Origin: Chitinophaga pinensis
GTDB lineage: Bacteria; Bacteroidota; Bacteroidia; Flavobacteriales_D; Crocinitomicaceae
NCBI GenBank assembly: GCA_945868555.1
Contig: CAMBMC010000028.1
Location: 1 to 15,264, forward strand
Reading direction: 5' to 3'
DNA length: 15,264 bases
The notes beneath the pieces were generated by a model. That model did not search any database, had not been told where the DNA came from, and saw only the letters and a list, made by a program, of their open reading frames with translations. Positions 7,388 through 14,304 of this stretch are shown one piece after another. How positions within the stretch are numbered: position 1 is the stretch's first letter; every line of letters starts with the position of its first letter. The position numbers were made by a program, and so were the translations under genes.

Positions 7388-7497
7388 GAAACCTTAATTT
7401 TTAAACTGACCAAAACTCTTTCTATTCGCCGAAAAACGAAGAAAGAAGCTGAAACCTTTGAGGCACCCTTCGACGGGGCAACCTCTGAACAACCCTT

Positions 7498-7953
7498 TTA
7501 TTCTTGATGAAAAATCTCATCCACAGCAGCAAAGCGGAAGGCAAAGATTTCTTCCAGCTTTCTCTTGACGAGGATCGGGTGTACCGCTTTACCGAGCACA
7601 CCGAACGGCAATTCATAGGAGACGATATCCGTCATCTCGACACCCCCTTCTACAGCTTTGAAGTGGTGCTCATGGTGCCAAATGCTATAAGGCCCTTTAC
7701 GCTGTTCATCGACAAAGAACTTCCCCTCCTCGACATGCGTAATTTCCGTGATCCACTTCATCGGGATGTTCATTAGCGGACGAACACGGTACTCGATCAT
7801 CATGCCGGGATACATCTTCTCAGCGACCTCTGTCAAGACATCAAAGCCCATGTATTTTGGGGTGATGCGCGACAAGTTAGCTGGTGAAGAAAAGAAATCC
7901 CAGCAGGTGTTTAGGTCAGTTCGGACGAATTGGGTACGCTTGAGTTGATACAT
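7498..7953 (-). CDS. SRPBCC (START-like) family protein
   Basis: Small soluble protein of 151 residues with the helix-grip fold pattern of polyketide cyclase/dehydrase-like SRPBCC proteins. It has an N-terminal strand, TCWDFFSSPANLSRITP (about 16-32), a WITEIT strand, GPYSIWHHEHHF in the middle, and a long C-terminal helix beginning VKRKLEEIFAFR. It has neither signal peptide nor membrane segment. The fold binds hydrophobic ligands in a cavity, but the ligand cannot be told from sequence. It is convergent with the peroxiredoxin gene, 110 nt away. Proteins of this subgroup (COG4276-like) are often near photolyase genes, so a link to the photoprotection run is plausible but inferred. The region upstream has no clear TAnnTTTG box. 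Confidence 0.85.
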   Translation of the reverse strand: MYQLKRTQFVRTDLNTCWDFFSSPANLSRITPKYMGFDVLTEVAEKMYPGMMIEYRVRPLMNIPMKWITEITHVEEGKFFVDEQRKGPYSIWHHEHHFKAVEGGVEMTDIVSYELPFGVLGKAVHPILVKRKLEEIFAFRFAAVDEIFHQE

Positions 7954-8160
7954 ATCGAATCTTTTAAATAAAACACGTAGTGGTATGAAATGTTTAGCCC
8001 CTAGGTTTTTCAGTACTTGTCAACTCAGAAAAATAGCCTAGCACGGCAATCAAAAGATTAGGAATTGAAAAACTGCACAAGCCCGACTTCATCACCAACT
8101 TTGACGGTGGCGATAGTTTGTGAAAGATGCACAATTGCCCGTAGTACAAGTACTAGTATA
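7954..8160. other. Non-coding stretch upstream of the SRPBCC gene
   Basis: No supported gene. It must contain the SRPBCC promoter, but I see no TAnnTTTG element; TTGACA on the minus strand near 8017-8022 lacks a partner box. An imperfect direct repeat is present: TGCACAAGCCCG at 8074-8085 and TGCACAATTGCCCG at 8128-8141. Its meaning is unknown. Confidence 0.4.
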
Positions 8161-8204
8161 AAACAGCAAGCCCCGAAGGGTTGATTCTTCGGGGCTTGTT
8201 GTTT
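8161..8204. terminator. Strong hairpin terminator, likely bidirectional
   Basis: CAAGCCCCGAAG (8167-8178) pairs perfectly with CTTCGGGGCTTG (8187-8198) around an 8-nt loop. The stem extends to 18 pairs (8161-8178 with 8187-8204) if one G-U wobble is allowed. T-rich sequence follows on both strands. It lies about 40 nt beyond the stop of the leftward lipoprotein gene, so its main job is probably to end the 9753-to-8243 transcript. Confidence 0.9.
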
Positions 8205-8242
8205 TGATTGAATATAGAATGTTAAATCACGAGACCATATTT

Positions 8243-8536
8243 CTAGTCACCATAATCGCCGCTATATTCAGAATCATCATAGTAGTCGTCCGAATAATCA
8301 CCTCCGTAATCACCCCCATAATCACCTCCCATATCCATGGATTCTTCAGGTGCAGGTGGTTCATTTTGAGATGGTGCAGAAATGCTTACCTTGGGCTTCT
8401 CTTCTTCATCCGATTTTTCTGCCTTTTTCTGTTTTGCTTTTAATTCCGCTTTAATTTCATCCAAGCGCGTTTGGTCTTCACAAGAGTTCAAACCCATCGC
8501 TGCAACGCACAAAGTCATTATCAATAATCGTTTCAT
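8243..8536 (-). CDS. Small acidic lipoprotein with GDY-repeat tail
   Basis: Hypothetical protein of 97 residues; I recognise no family. MKRLLIMTLCVAAMGLNSC is a lipoprotein signal peptide, with LNSC as lipobox and lipidation at C19. The following E-D resembles the acidic surface-export signals seen on some Bacteroidota lipoproteins. Residues 24-50 are a charged helix rich in Lys and Glu, residues 51-64 are Pro/Ser-rich, and residues 70-97 are Gly-Asp-Tyr repeats with strong negative charge and many tyrosines. I start at ATG 8536, 2 nt after the stop of the upstream membrane-protein gene. A TTG 6 nt earlier is less likely. The pair is an operon ending at the 8161-8204 terminator. Confidence 0.75.
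   Translation of the reverse strand: MKRLLIMTLCVAAMGLNSCEDQTRLDEIKAELKAKQKKAEKSDEEEKPKVSISAPSQNEPPAPEESMDMGGDYGGDYGGDYSDDYYDDSEYSGDYGD
8295..8330 (-). repeat. Three 12-bp tandem repeats coding for GGDY
   Basis: Three in-phase 12-bp units (plus-strand TAATCACCTCCG, TAATCACCCCCA and TAATCACCTCCC) encode Gly-Gly-Asp-Tyr three times in the lipoprotein tail. Such short in-frame repeats can expand or contract by slippage without shifting the frame. Confidence 0.8.
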
Positions 8537-8538
8537 AA

Positions 8539-9753
8539 TCAAATGGTATTGTTAGTTTTTAATGTCGAATTCAATTTTGCCAAGAAAACAATGATCACTC
8601 CGATGAATGCGAATAATAATCCGTTAAAGACAAAATCTCCCGCTGTTTTTCTATTTTCCTTGCGCAGAACTTCGCGTGCTTTTTTCTCTAGATTGGCAGC
8701 TTCGAGCTTCTTTCCGAAAAGGTCCGTGTACTTGTTGTATTTGTTTTCCACATCATCCTTCGTGAAGTCAATTTTTCCACTCATGAAAAAGTCATCGATG
8801 CATTGCATTTCAAGTTCGTCAACAGACTCCCCTTCTTCTTTGTACTTCGTGAAATCTGTTTTCATCGCACTTGCCAAAACATTCAACACAATCACCGTAT
8901 CTTTGACTTTCTTCGTTTTAAGTTGTTTCACCAATGCATCCAACTGTGCGAGACGCGCCTCAGTCATTTCACCGTTTGCCGCCGCTTCATACATGTTAAA
9001 CAATTCTGATTGACGTTCTTGAGGTGAGTTCGGAGCAGTTAAACTAAATACCAAAGGAGTTTTTGTAATGCTTTTGTGCAATTTCTCTACCGCCTTCATT
9101 TCTTCAATTGAAAGATCCTTACTGCTTACCAAAACACTTTTGAACTTGTCTACCAATAAGGTATCGGTACCTTTTTTATCGGTCATTTCAAGGAAATGGT
9201 CGATTTTTTCTACAACAGCAATTTGAGCATCAAAGTCGGTAGAATCAGTATCATATCCTTTCAATATATCATCCATGAATCCTTTCATAGAGTATGGGAA
9301 TGTTTTTACTCGTGTCGGTTCTTCCGGATCTGAATAAAGGTAATCTGGTGGTGTTACACCATAACGTATGTAATCATAGAGCAAACTTGATCTACTCTCT
9401 TTCGCTTCCAAATACTTGTCAAACTCAACTTTGTATTCAGCATCCGTCATTTCTTGCTGTGTCAATTTCCACTCCGCTTTAGGAATTTTTCTTGATAGTG
9501 CTTTGTATTTTGTGTTGAAATCTTCGAACGTTGCCTCGCTTTCCACCTCATCGTTTTGTGCAAGATCCTTATTGACTTTCCCTTTTTTAAGTTCTTTCTT
9601 ACTGATGGTCACATGGGGACGACTTGTTTCAAGGAAGTTGATGGCATAATACACCGCACCGCTGATGAGAACGGCAAGCATTGCCAATACCGTCCAACGC
9701 CAAGTCTTGACGTTGTAAATACCCTTCGCGAGTTGGGTTAATTTGTTTTTCAT
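8539..9753 (-). CDS. Membrane protein of unknown function, two TM segments
   Basis: Hypothetical protein of 404 residues; no family recognised. A hydrophobic segment at about 19-40 (beginning WRWTVLAMLAVLISGAVYY) follows a positively charged N-terminus. A second lies at about 376-393 (FNGLLFAFIGVIIVFLAKL), before a short polar tail. The intervening 330 residues are charged and probably helical, with Lys- and Glu-rich stretches and YxxY-containing loops, and should lie in the periplasm with both ends in the cytoplasm. No catalytic motif is visible. The 2-nt gap to the lipoprotein gene suggests the two products act together at the envelope. ATG 9753 is the only reasonable start. Confidence 0.75.
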   Translation of the reverse strand: MKNKLTQLAKGIYNVKTWRWTVLAMLAVLISGAVYYAINFLETSRPHVTISKKELKKGKVNKDLAQNDEVESEATFEDFNTKYKALSRKIPKAEWKLTQQEMTDAEYKVEFDKYLEAKESRSSLLYDYIRYGVTPPDYLYSDPEEPTRVKTFPYSMKGFMDDILKGYDTDSTDFDAQIAVVEKIDHFLEMTDKKGTDTLLVDKFKSVLVSSKDLSIEEMKAVEKLHKSITKTPLVFSLTAPNSPQERQSELFNMYEAAANGEMTEARLAQLDALVKQLKTKKVKDTVIVLNVLASAMKTDFTKYKEEGESVDELEMQCIDDFFMSGKIDFTKDDVENKYNKYTDLFGKKLEAANLEKKAREVLRKENRKTAGDFVFNGLLFAFIGVIIVFLAKLNSTLKTNNTI

Positions 9754-9806
9754 GGTAGCATTTAAGTTTAGTTCTCCTACTCTATTCGCTTTTCGGATTC
9801 CGCGTA

Positions 9807-10020
9807 TTATTGTTTAATTATTCTTAAAGGTAATGATTCATTGTTCAATTGGATGAAGTAAATACCTGGGGCAAATCCATCCAATGTAATTCGTGTCATT
9901 GTGCCTGTCAATGCACCTTCTAGAACTTTGCGTCCGGCAGCATCACAAAGCACATTGCACCCGAGATATTACAGCCTTGGACTAAGCGCAAACAAGTGCC
10001 GTTATCAGTAAATTTTTCAT
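9807..10020 (-). pseudogene. Decayed T9SS-secreted protein: signal peptide start plus sorting tail
   Basis: Minus-strand codons from 9968 to 9807 encode about 50 residues ending GIYFIQLNNESLPLRIIKQ and including CDAAGRKV and GFAPG, the recognisable pattern of a C-terminal type IX secretion sorting domain (type A). A stop at 9971-9969 precedes it in the same frame. In another frame, ATG 10020 begins MKNLLITALVCA, which looks like a signal-peptide start, and meets TAG at 9984-9982. Both ends of a secreted protein thus lie within 214 nt and in different frames, as expected after loss of the central part and later frame decay. The tail assignment is firm; the signal-peptide reading is less certain. 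Confidence 0.7.
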
Positions 10021-10021
10021 C

Positions 10022-10049
10022 TTTAATTCTTCATTTTTAATTCTTCATT
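10022..10049. repeat. Tandem 14-bp repeat at the 3' end of an HTH gene
   Basis: TTTAATTCTTCATT occurs twice, exactly, at 10022-10035 and 10036-10049. A third degraded copy (10 of 14 matching) lies at 10008-10021. On the minus strand each copy contains ATGAAGAATTAA or a variant, so the last codons and stop of the HTH gene (Met-Lys-Asn-stop) and the first codons of the decayed gene both lie in repeat units. Confidence 0.8.
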
Positions 10050-10276
10050 CCTTCCCCCTCCTGCCACTTCAACTCAATCTTCCCTTCCTCAGTAAAAAAG
10101 TAAGATTTCATCGCTCGGTCGAATTTAATCGGGGCGCCAAATTCGTTTTTCAAGACATCGAGGTAGTTGTACACCATGCGCTCGGAAACATTGAGCTTCT
10201 TTGCGATTTCTCGGGCATTGCCCGTCGATTTTTGCTCGATGGCCTCTATAAGTCGCTGCAGGTTTTCTAAGTACAT
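10037..10276 (-). CDS. Small HTH-domain protein (copy 2)
   Basis: A 79-residue protein that is essentially one winged-helix-type HTH domain. Residues about 5-45 form the HTH, with AREIAKKLNVSERMVYNYL as turn and recognition helix, followed by VLKNEFGAPIKFDRAMKSYFF, which resembles the wing. This is the HTH_11/DeoR-like N-terminal module without any effector domain. It is clearly paralogous to the next gene upstream (10361-10585), sharing SERM-YNY, VLKN and API-F at matching positions. The last three codons lie inside a tandem 14-bp repeat. Probably a DNA-binding protein; target unknown. Confidence 0.82.
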   Translation of the reverse strand: MYLENLQRLIEAIEQKSTGNAREIAKKLNVSERMVYNYLDVLKNEFGAPIKFDRAMKSYFFTEEGKIELKWQEGEGMKN

Positions 10277-10360
10277 TGTCGATTACTCGATTTTTTTTTA
10301 GGCGAGTGTAAAATAACTGCTGCTGACTGAAATATAAATTCAGTTTTAAAGTGAGTCAAA

Positions 10361-10585
10361 CTATTTCTTTACCCATTCCCAATGAAGCTTTCCAGGCCGC
10401 TCAAATTGATACGACTTCCGGTACTTATTGAATTCAATTGGCGCATGAAACTTATTCTTCAAAACCTGCACATAGTTGTAAATCATGCGCTCACTTACTT
10501 CCAGTTTTTCTGCAATTTCTGCAGGTGAACCGGTACGTTCCTTTTCGACCAAATGAATGAAATACTTTATCTTTTTGATGTTCAC
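10361..10585 (-). CDS. Small HTH-domain protein (copy 1)
   Basis: A 74-residue single-domain HTH protein. PAEIAEKLEVSERMIYNYV (about 21-39) is the helix-turn-helix, and VLKNKFHAPIEFNKYRKSYQF is the following strand/wing part. It is paralogous to the downstream protein at 10037-10276 from end to end, so the pair arose by tandem duplication. There are 84 nt between them, with no gene in the gap. It diverges from the ECF sigma gene at 10680, whose promoter must lie in the 94 nt between them, so it could regulate that gene. This role is inferred from position only. Confidence 0.82.
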   Translation of the reverse strand: MNIKKIKYFIHLVEKERTGSPAEIAEKLEVSERMIYNYVQVLKNKFHAPIEFNKYRKSYQFERPGKLHWEWVKK

Positions 10586-10679
10586 AGCGCATGTATTTAT
10601 TGCATTGTCGTATAATTCAGTTGTTTGTCCCGAATGTTGCTGATGTTTTTTACAATTAAAGTGTACCTTAGATTCTCAA

Positions 10680-11222
10680 ATGTTTATAAATCAGGAATAT
10701 TGGACCCTTTTTCTACACGGCAATGACCGTGCCTTGGGAGAATTGTACCATGATTTGTTTGAACCTTTGGTCTTCGTTGCCTACCATCGTGTAAAAAATA
10801 TGGAGGTAGCTCGGGACATTGTGAGCGAACTCTTCGTCACGCTATTGACAACAAGCACTGAAGTGAGAAAAACGAAGTGGCAAAATGTGGAATCAATACA
10901 CGCCTATTTAACGACATCCGTGAAGAATAAAGCCATCGACTTTATTCGTGCCGAAAAATCACACTTCGACATTTTAGCACAACTTCCTGCTAAACAATTG
11001 ACGGAAAATGACGTTGATGTATTGGACGATTTGCATACGTTGCCGACAAAAGAAACTGAACTTTTTCAACTTCATCTCGACGGATATAGCAATACAGAAA
11101 TTGCGAAACAAAACATGATTTCAGAAAAAACGGTGCGAAACAAATTGAGCCTGACACGCCAAAAAATGGCCTTGATGTATAAATCCCTAGTAACGATTGC
11201 TTTATGGATGACCGTTCATTAA
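10680..11222 (+). CDS. ECF-family RNA polymerase sigma factor, CHAT-linked
   Basis: Sigma-70 family factor of 180 residues. Region 2 spans about 15-93 (ALGELYHDLFEPLVF, then ARDIVSELFVTLL and SIHAYLTTSVKNKAIDFIR). Region 4 spans about 119-165, with LHLDGYSNTEIAKQNMISEK and TVRNKLSLTRQKM as the -35-recognition HTH. Region 4 is atypical of house-keeping factors and fits a FecI/RpoE-like alternative sigma. The last 19 nt overlap the next gene, whose product is a membrane protein suited to holding the sigma factor at the membrane. ATG 10680 is the first codon of the frame and suits the family. A near-consensus TACCTTAG box lies about 9 nt upstream but is weak evidence. Confidence 0.85.
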   Translation: MFINQEYWTLFLHGNDRALGELYHDLFEPLVFVAYHRVKNMEVARDIVSELFVTLLTTSTEVRKTKWQNVESIHAYLTTSVKNKAIDFIRAEKSHFDILAQLPAKQLTENDVDVLDDLHTLPTKETELFQLHLDGYSNTEIAKQNMISEKTVRNKLSLTRQKMALMYKSLVTIALWMTVH

Positions 11223-11926
11223 GTGCAATGCTGGCGTTGTTGGATCAACCCATCCTGTTGCGTTTGCATGTGGCAAGTTTGCGCAATCGCAAAGATTTGG
11301 ATGAATCCGTTCTGGGGTTTATCGCTTTGTACGATGAATGTGAGGGTGATGGCATGCGCATAAGAAAACAATTGGCTGCAAACAAGAAATCCATTCTATC
11401 GCCTCTTCACGCAAAAAAGACGTCAAAATACCGAATCCTTAAATACGCCGCAATCTTCATCTTTGCAGCACTGAGCAGTGTTGGTGCTATTCAACTTTTG
11501 AATTCAAACCAGATTGAACTTTCCAATACATTTAAAGACCCAGGATTGCCAAATTATATGGGTACATCGGCAAGTGTAGATCTATCCGACGCCATGTTTC
11601 ACTATAAAAAACAGGACTTCAAGAAAGCAGAAGCTGCGATGCAACGCGTAAAAAGAATCCATCCTAACAACGATACGGTGCAGTATTACAGTACCTTGTT
11701 CACTTTTGAGAATGGAGAACGCGAAGTTGCCTGTAAGCAATTTGAAACGATTTGGAAGAGTCGAAGCAAATTTGCAGATCGGGCCGCATATTTCATTGGG
11801 GTTCATTATGCAGAAATGAATCAACGTTCAAAGGCCATCCGTATCTTTAAGATCCTTTCGAAGAGCGAGGATGAATTTTTGCGCGCCGCAGCAAAAGCGC
11901 ACCTGCTGCAGTTACGACACCAATAA
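11204..11926 (+). CDS. Single-pass membrane TPR-like protein, candidate anti-sigma factor
   Basis: A 240-residue protein. Residues 1-77 are soluble and charged, with an acidic stretch near 44-49. After the basic segment HAKKTSKYR, one hydrophobic segment (about 81-99, YAAIFIFAALSSVGAIQLL) crosses the membrane. Residues about 125-235 form helical pairs of TPR type (AMFHYKKQDFKKAEAAMQRV, then VACKQFETIW, then AAYFIGVHYAEMNQRSKAIRIF). The positive-inside rule puts the N-terminus in the cytoplasm and the TPRs in the periplasm, as in many anti-sigma factors. No classic anti-sigma (ASD or zinc) motif is seen, so that role is inferred from the 19-nt overlap with the ECF gene. The 3' end overlaps the convergent CHAT gene by 80 nt. 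Confidence 0.8.
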   Translation: MDDRSLSAMLALLDQPILLRLHVASLRNRKDLDESVLGFIALYDECEGDGMRIRKQLAANKKSILSPLHAKKTSKYRILKYAAIFIFAALSSVGAIQLLNSNQIELSNTFKDPGLPNYMGTSASVDLSDAMFHYKKQDFKKAEAAMQRVKRIHPNNDTVQYYSTLFTFENGEREVACKQFETIWKSRSKFADRAAYFIGVHYAEMNQRSKAIRIFKILSKSEDEFLRAAAKAHLLQLRHQ

Positions 11927-14234
11927 GCACAAAAATCCACCACGAAAAATCGCTTTTAGGAGCTGAAGGGACATACCTCAACTTATAACTTTGAATCAAC
12001 TGAAAGCCTTCCAAATATTGAGGATGGCGCATGCTTGGATGTTTTCTGTAGAACTCATTTTTCGCAAAAAAAACAGCATCTTCGAAGAGCATGCCTTCTG
12101 CAATTTTCTGGTAAAACACCCTAAAGAACTCTGAAGAAAAATAATCGTCCACTTTAGATGGAGAAACGAGTACGGCTTTTGCGCCGTTGCTCAAGATGCG
12201 TAAGGGAATTGACCGGTTGAATTCATTGACTAAAAAATTCGCATAGCCCGAAAAACAGTTGTTCAAGACCACTAAATCGCGGCGCACCGGAAACTCGCCC
12301 GTTAACCGCCGTTCTGATTTTGCGCCATTCGACAAGAAATAACGCAACTGAAAAGCTGGAGTTTTCGCCTCTTCGTCCATCGTAAATTCGCCGTGACCAT
12401 AAAGGTGGAAAATTCCTGAGGGGTAAAGGCTTTTTTTTAAATCGCCAGAATAAGCACTTTTCGAATAGTCTAAGCGTGTTTCAAACTGATCAAAAAACTC
12501 ATTCATAAAAGGCAACTTCGTCCCATCATTTTGACGTAAATACCGAACATCCATGCGACTTGGCTGAAGCACCCTTTCGCCTTTGAAATACGTGATTGGA
12601 TTGTATACACGCACAAAATTGATGGTGTTTCCTAGATATTGGGCATTCGAAAACCCCGAGGACAAGGTGTCTTTCAGCATAATCTCGTATGGATTCTTGT
12701 CGTCATAGCTGATGTATACTTTTTTCATCTTCGGGAATGCCTGGAGTACATCTGAAAAATTCTTAGTGAAATCCTTGTAACTCATTCGTTGAAAGTTCTT
12801 GAAATCAAGTACATCGAAATTTCGTTCATTTAAATTCCCACTAGTGCTAGAATTCACAAAGGTGATTTTTGACCGTGTAATCAAGATTTTTTTTCCATCC
12901 AAAAGATCATTGTCACTTTGCATCAACAAGTAACATTCATTCTTTTTCAATCGTTTTTGAATGAATGCAGCAGTCACAAACGGAATAGATTGAAAGGTTT
13001 GATCTGGCCAACTCTTTAAAAAATGAAAGTAACTCTTCAAGGTAATCAGGTGCGATACCGCATTAGAGAAATCCGCTTTCCCATTTGCCTCGTTCATGGA
13101 CTTTATGGCATACAAGTTAAATAGATTGATGTAGGGAGAGGTGCGGTAGGAATCATAAGGCAAATCACTTTGGGCATCAAAACTTTGCCAAAAATCAGAA
13201 CGAAGCTTCCTCAGGATAGCAATTTGGGCATCGATTGACTTGCTGTCGTAGGTCAAATTCAAAGTGTTTCGGGTATAAAACGTGAGAAAAACCATCAAAG
13301 GCTGAAAGGCGACTTTAGACCGATCGAAAAGTGTTTTTCGGGGCAGCTTGTTCAGTGCATATTTAAAAATGTCATCCGCTTCCTTGTATTTCTTCGTGTA
13401 GGTATGAATGGCTCCTTTTAATCCAGACAAGGTCAAACAATCATTCCGATGCCATGGCTTTAAACATGCAAGTCCTTTATCGTACAAGTCGTTTGCTTTA
13501 TTGAACGCAACAATCTGAAGCGGCGAGTTTGGATTACTCTTTTCGCCCGAAACGATGTCCAACCAACGATTGGCATAGGATCGATAAAGCATAGAAAGAT
13601 CGCTTGTAAACTTGAATGGAAATTTTTGCTGGTAATAAATTGCCGAATCGAACCACTGAAACTGCTTTCGTTTGAATTCAGCAATAGGGACATCCAAATA
13701 GGCGCTTGGTTTGATTCTGTCATTTCTATACAAATACGTAATCGCATAGACCTCGTACATAAAGGGAACGTCAATTTTTTCCATCGACGAACGATTCTTT
13801 CGAAACAGATCCATGGCTTTATTGGAGTACACCAAAGCGCTGTCTGACCACATCATGTAGTGCCAATAATAGGCTTTGTTCGCATAAACTTCAGAGACAT
13901 AGATTGGGTCTAGACGCCGTGCAACCTTCAGTGCTTGATCACAACTTTTGAGGTATTTATCAAAAATCTGTTGATGCAAAAAAACCTTTGACAACAGTTT
14001 TTGGCAGGCATAACGGGCTTCAAGTGAGCCAGAATTCGAATGAACGATTTGCTGTAAGAGCCCTTCTGCTTGCTTGAGTTGGCCCGATTGAATCCTGTTC
14101 TCAATAGACGTGATGGTCGACTGCTCTTCTTGTGTCATTGAAAACACGGAAAAACTGAACAGCAAGGAACATACGAGCAGTAATCTTCTGCTTATTCCCT
14201 TCTTCACCTGTGCCATTATTGCGTTCGCTCCCAT
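11847..14234 (-). CDS. TPR-CHAT protein, predicted membrane-anchored caspase-like protease
   Basis: A 795-residue protein. The N-terminus is a signal peptide (SRRLLLVCSLLFSFSVFS). Residues about 35-330 are TPR-like helical repeats (for example AYYWHYMMWSDSALVYSNKA). The C-terminal part is a CHAT caspase-like domain with both catalytic residues visible: H614 in FHLYGHGEF and C660 in VVLNNCFSG. A hydrophobic segment at about 765-782 (WWIFVLIGVVTAAGALLL) and a basic tail follow. This topology puts TPR and protease domains in the periplasm. ATG 14216 (MAQVKKG) is an alternative start. The convergent sigma and TPR-membrane genes share its 3' end, suggesting one signalling module. Substrate unknown. 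Confidence 0.88.
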   Translation of the reverse strand: MGANAIMAQVKKGISRRLLLVCSLLFSFSVFSMTQEEQSTITSIENRIQSGQLKQAEGLLQQIVHSNSGSLEARYACQKLLSKVFLHQQIFDKYLKSCDQALKVARRLDPIYVSEVYANKAYYWHYMMWSDSALVYSNKAMDLFRKNRSSMEKIDVPFMYEVYAITYLYRNDRIKPSAYLDVPIAEFKRKQFQWFDSAIYYQQKFPFKFTSDLSMLYRSYANRWLDIVSGEKSNPNSPLQIVAFNKANDLYDKGLACLKPWHRNDCLTLSGLKGAIHTYTKKYKEADDIFKYALNKLPRKTLFDRSKVAFQPLMVFLTFYTRNTLNLTYDSKSIDAQIAILRKLRSDFWQSFDAQSDLPYDSYRTSPYINLFNLYAIKSMNEANGKADFSNAVSHLITLKSYFHFLKSWPDQTFQSIPFVTAAFIQKRLKKNECYLLMQSDNDLLDGKKILITRSKITFVNSSTSGNLNERNFDVLDFKNFQRMSYKDFTKNFSDVLQAFPKMKKVYISYDDKNPYEIMLKDTLSSGFSNAQYLGNTINFVRVYNPITYFKGERVLQPSRMDVRYLRQNDGTKLPFMNEFFDQFETRLDYSKSAYSGDLKKSLYPSGIFHLYGHGEFTMDEEAKTPAFQLRYFLSNGAKSERRLTGEFPVRRDLVVLNNCFSGYANFLVNEFNRSIPLRILSNGAKAVLVSPSKVDDYFSSEFFRVFYQKIAEGMLFEDAVFFAKNEFYRKHPSMRHPQYLEGFQLIQSYKLRYVPSAPKSDFSWWIFVLIGVVTAAGALLLRRAKIHPRSSKGS

Positions 14235-14242
14235 TCCAACTG

Positions 14243-14271
14243 CAAAAGAACACTTTTAATTTAACGTTCAA
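14243..14271 (-). promoter_or_regulatory. Possible promoter of the CHAT gene
   Basis: On the minus strand, TTG (14271-14269) is followed after 18 nt by TTCTTTTG (14250-14243), one base from TAnnTTTG. Initiation here would begin close to ATG 14234 and leave a short leader for ATG 14216, which mildly favours the inner start. Confidence 0.3.
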
Positions 14272-14304
14272 TTTCAGTTTTCCGAAAATAATGGAAATCA
14301 GCAC

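Noticed and set aside
7388..7497. Possible terminator hairpins between the convergent peroxiredoxin and SRPBCC genes
   Set aside because: The best pairings (CTTTCT with AGAAAG near 7420-7445, and GAGG with CCTC near 7460-7487) need bulges or large internal loops and lack a clear T-run, so I do not call a terminator.
8058..8132. Short minus-strand frame from GTG 8132 (24 codons) with protein-like sequence
   Set aside because: It has no recognisable family, the other strand also reads open here, and it lies beyond a strong terminator. It is more likely chance than a gene or a gene remnant.
10285..10307. ACTCG/CGAGT inverted repeat with a T-run upstream of the second HTH gene
   Set aside because: Only five base pairs around a large loop, with the T-run inside the loop rather than after the stem.
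10680..14234. A genuine type III-E CRISPR (Craspase) locus
   Set aside because: No Cas7-11, repeat array or Cas1/Cas2 is present in the window, and the CHAT protein carries a signal peptide and a membrane anchor.
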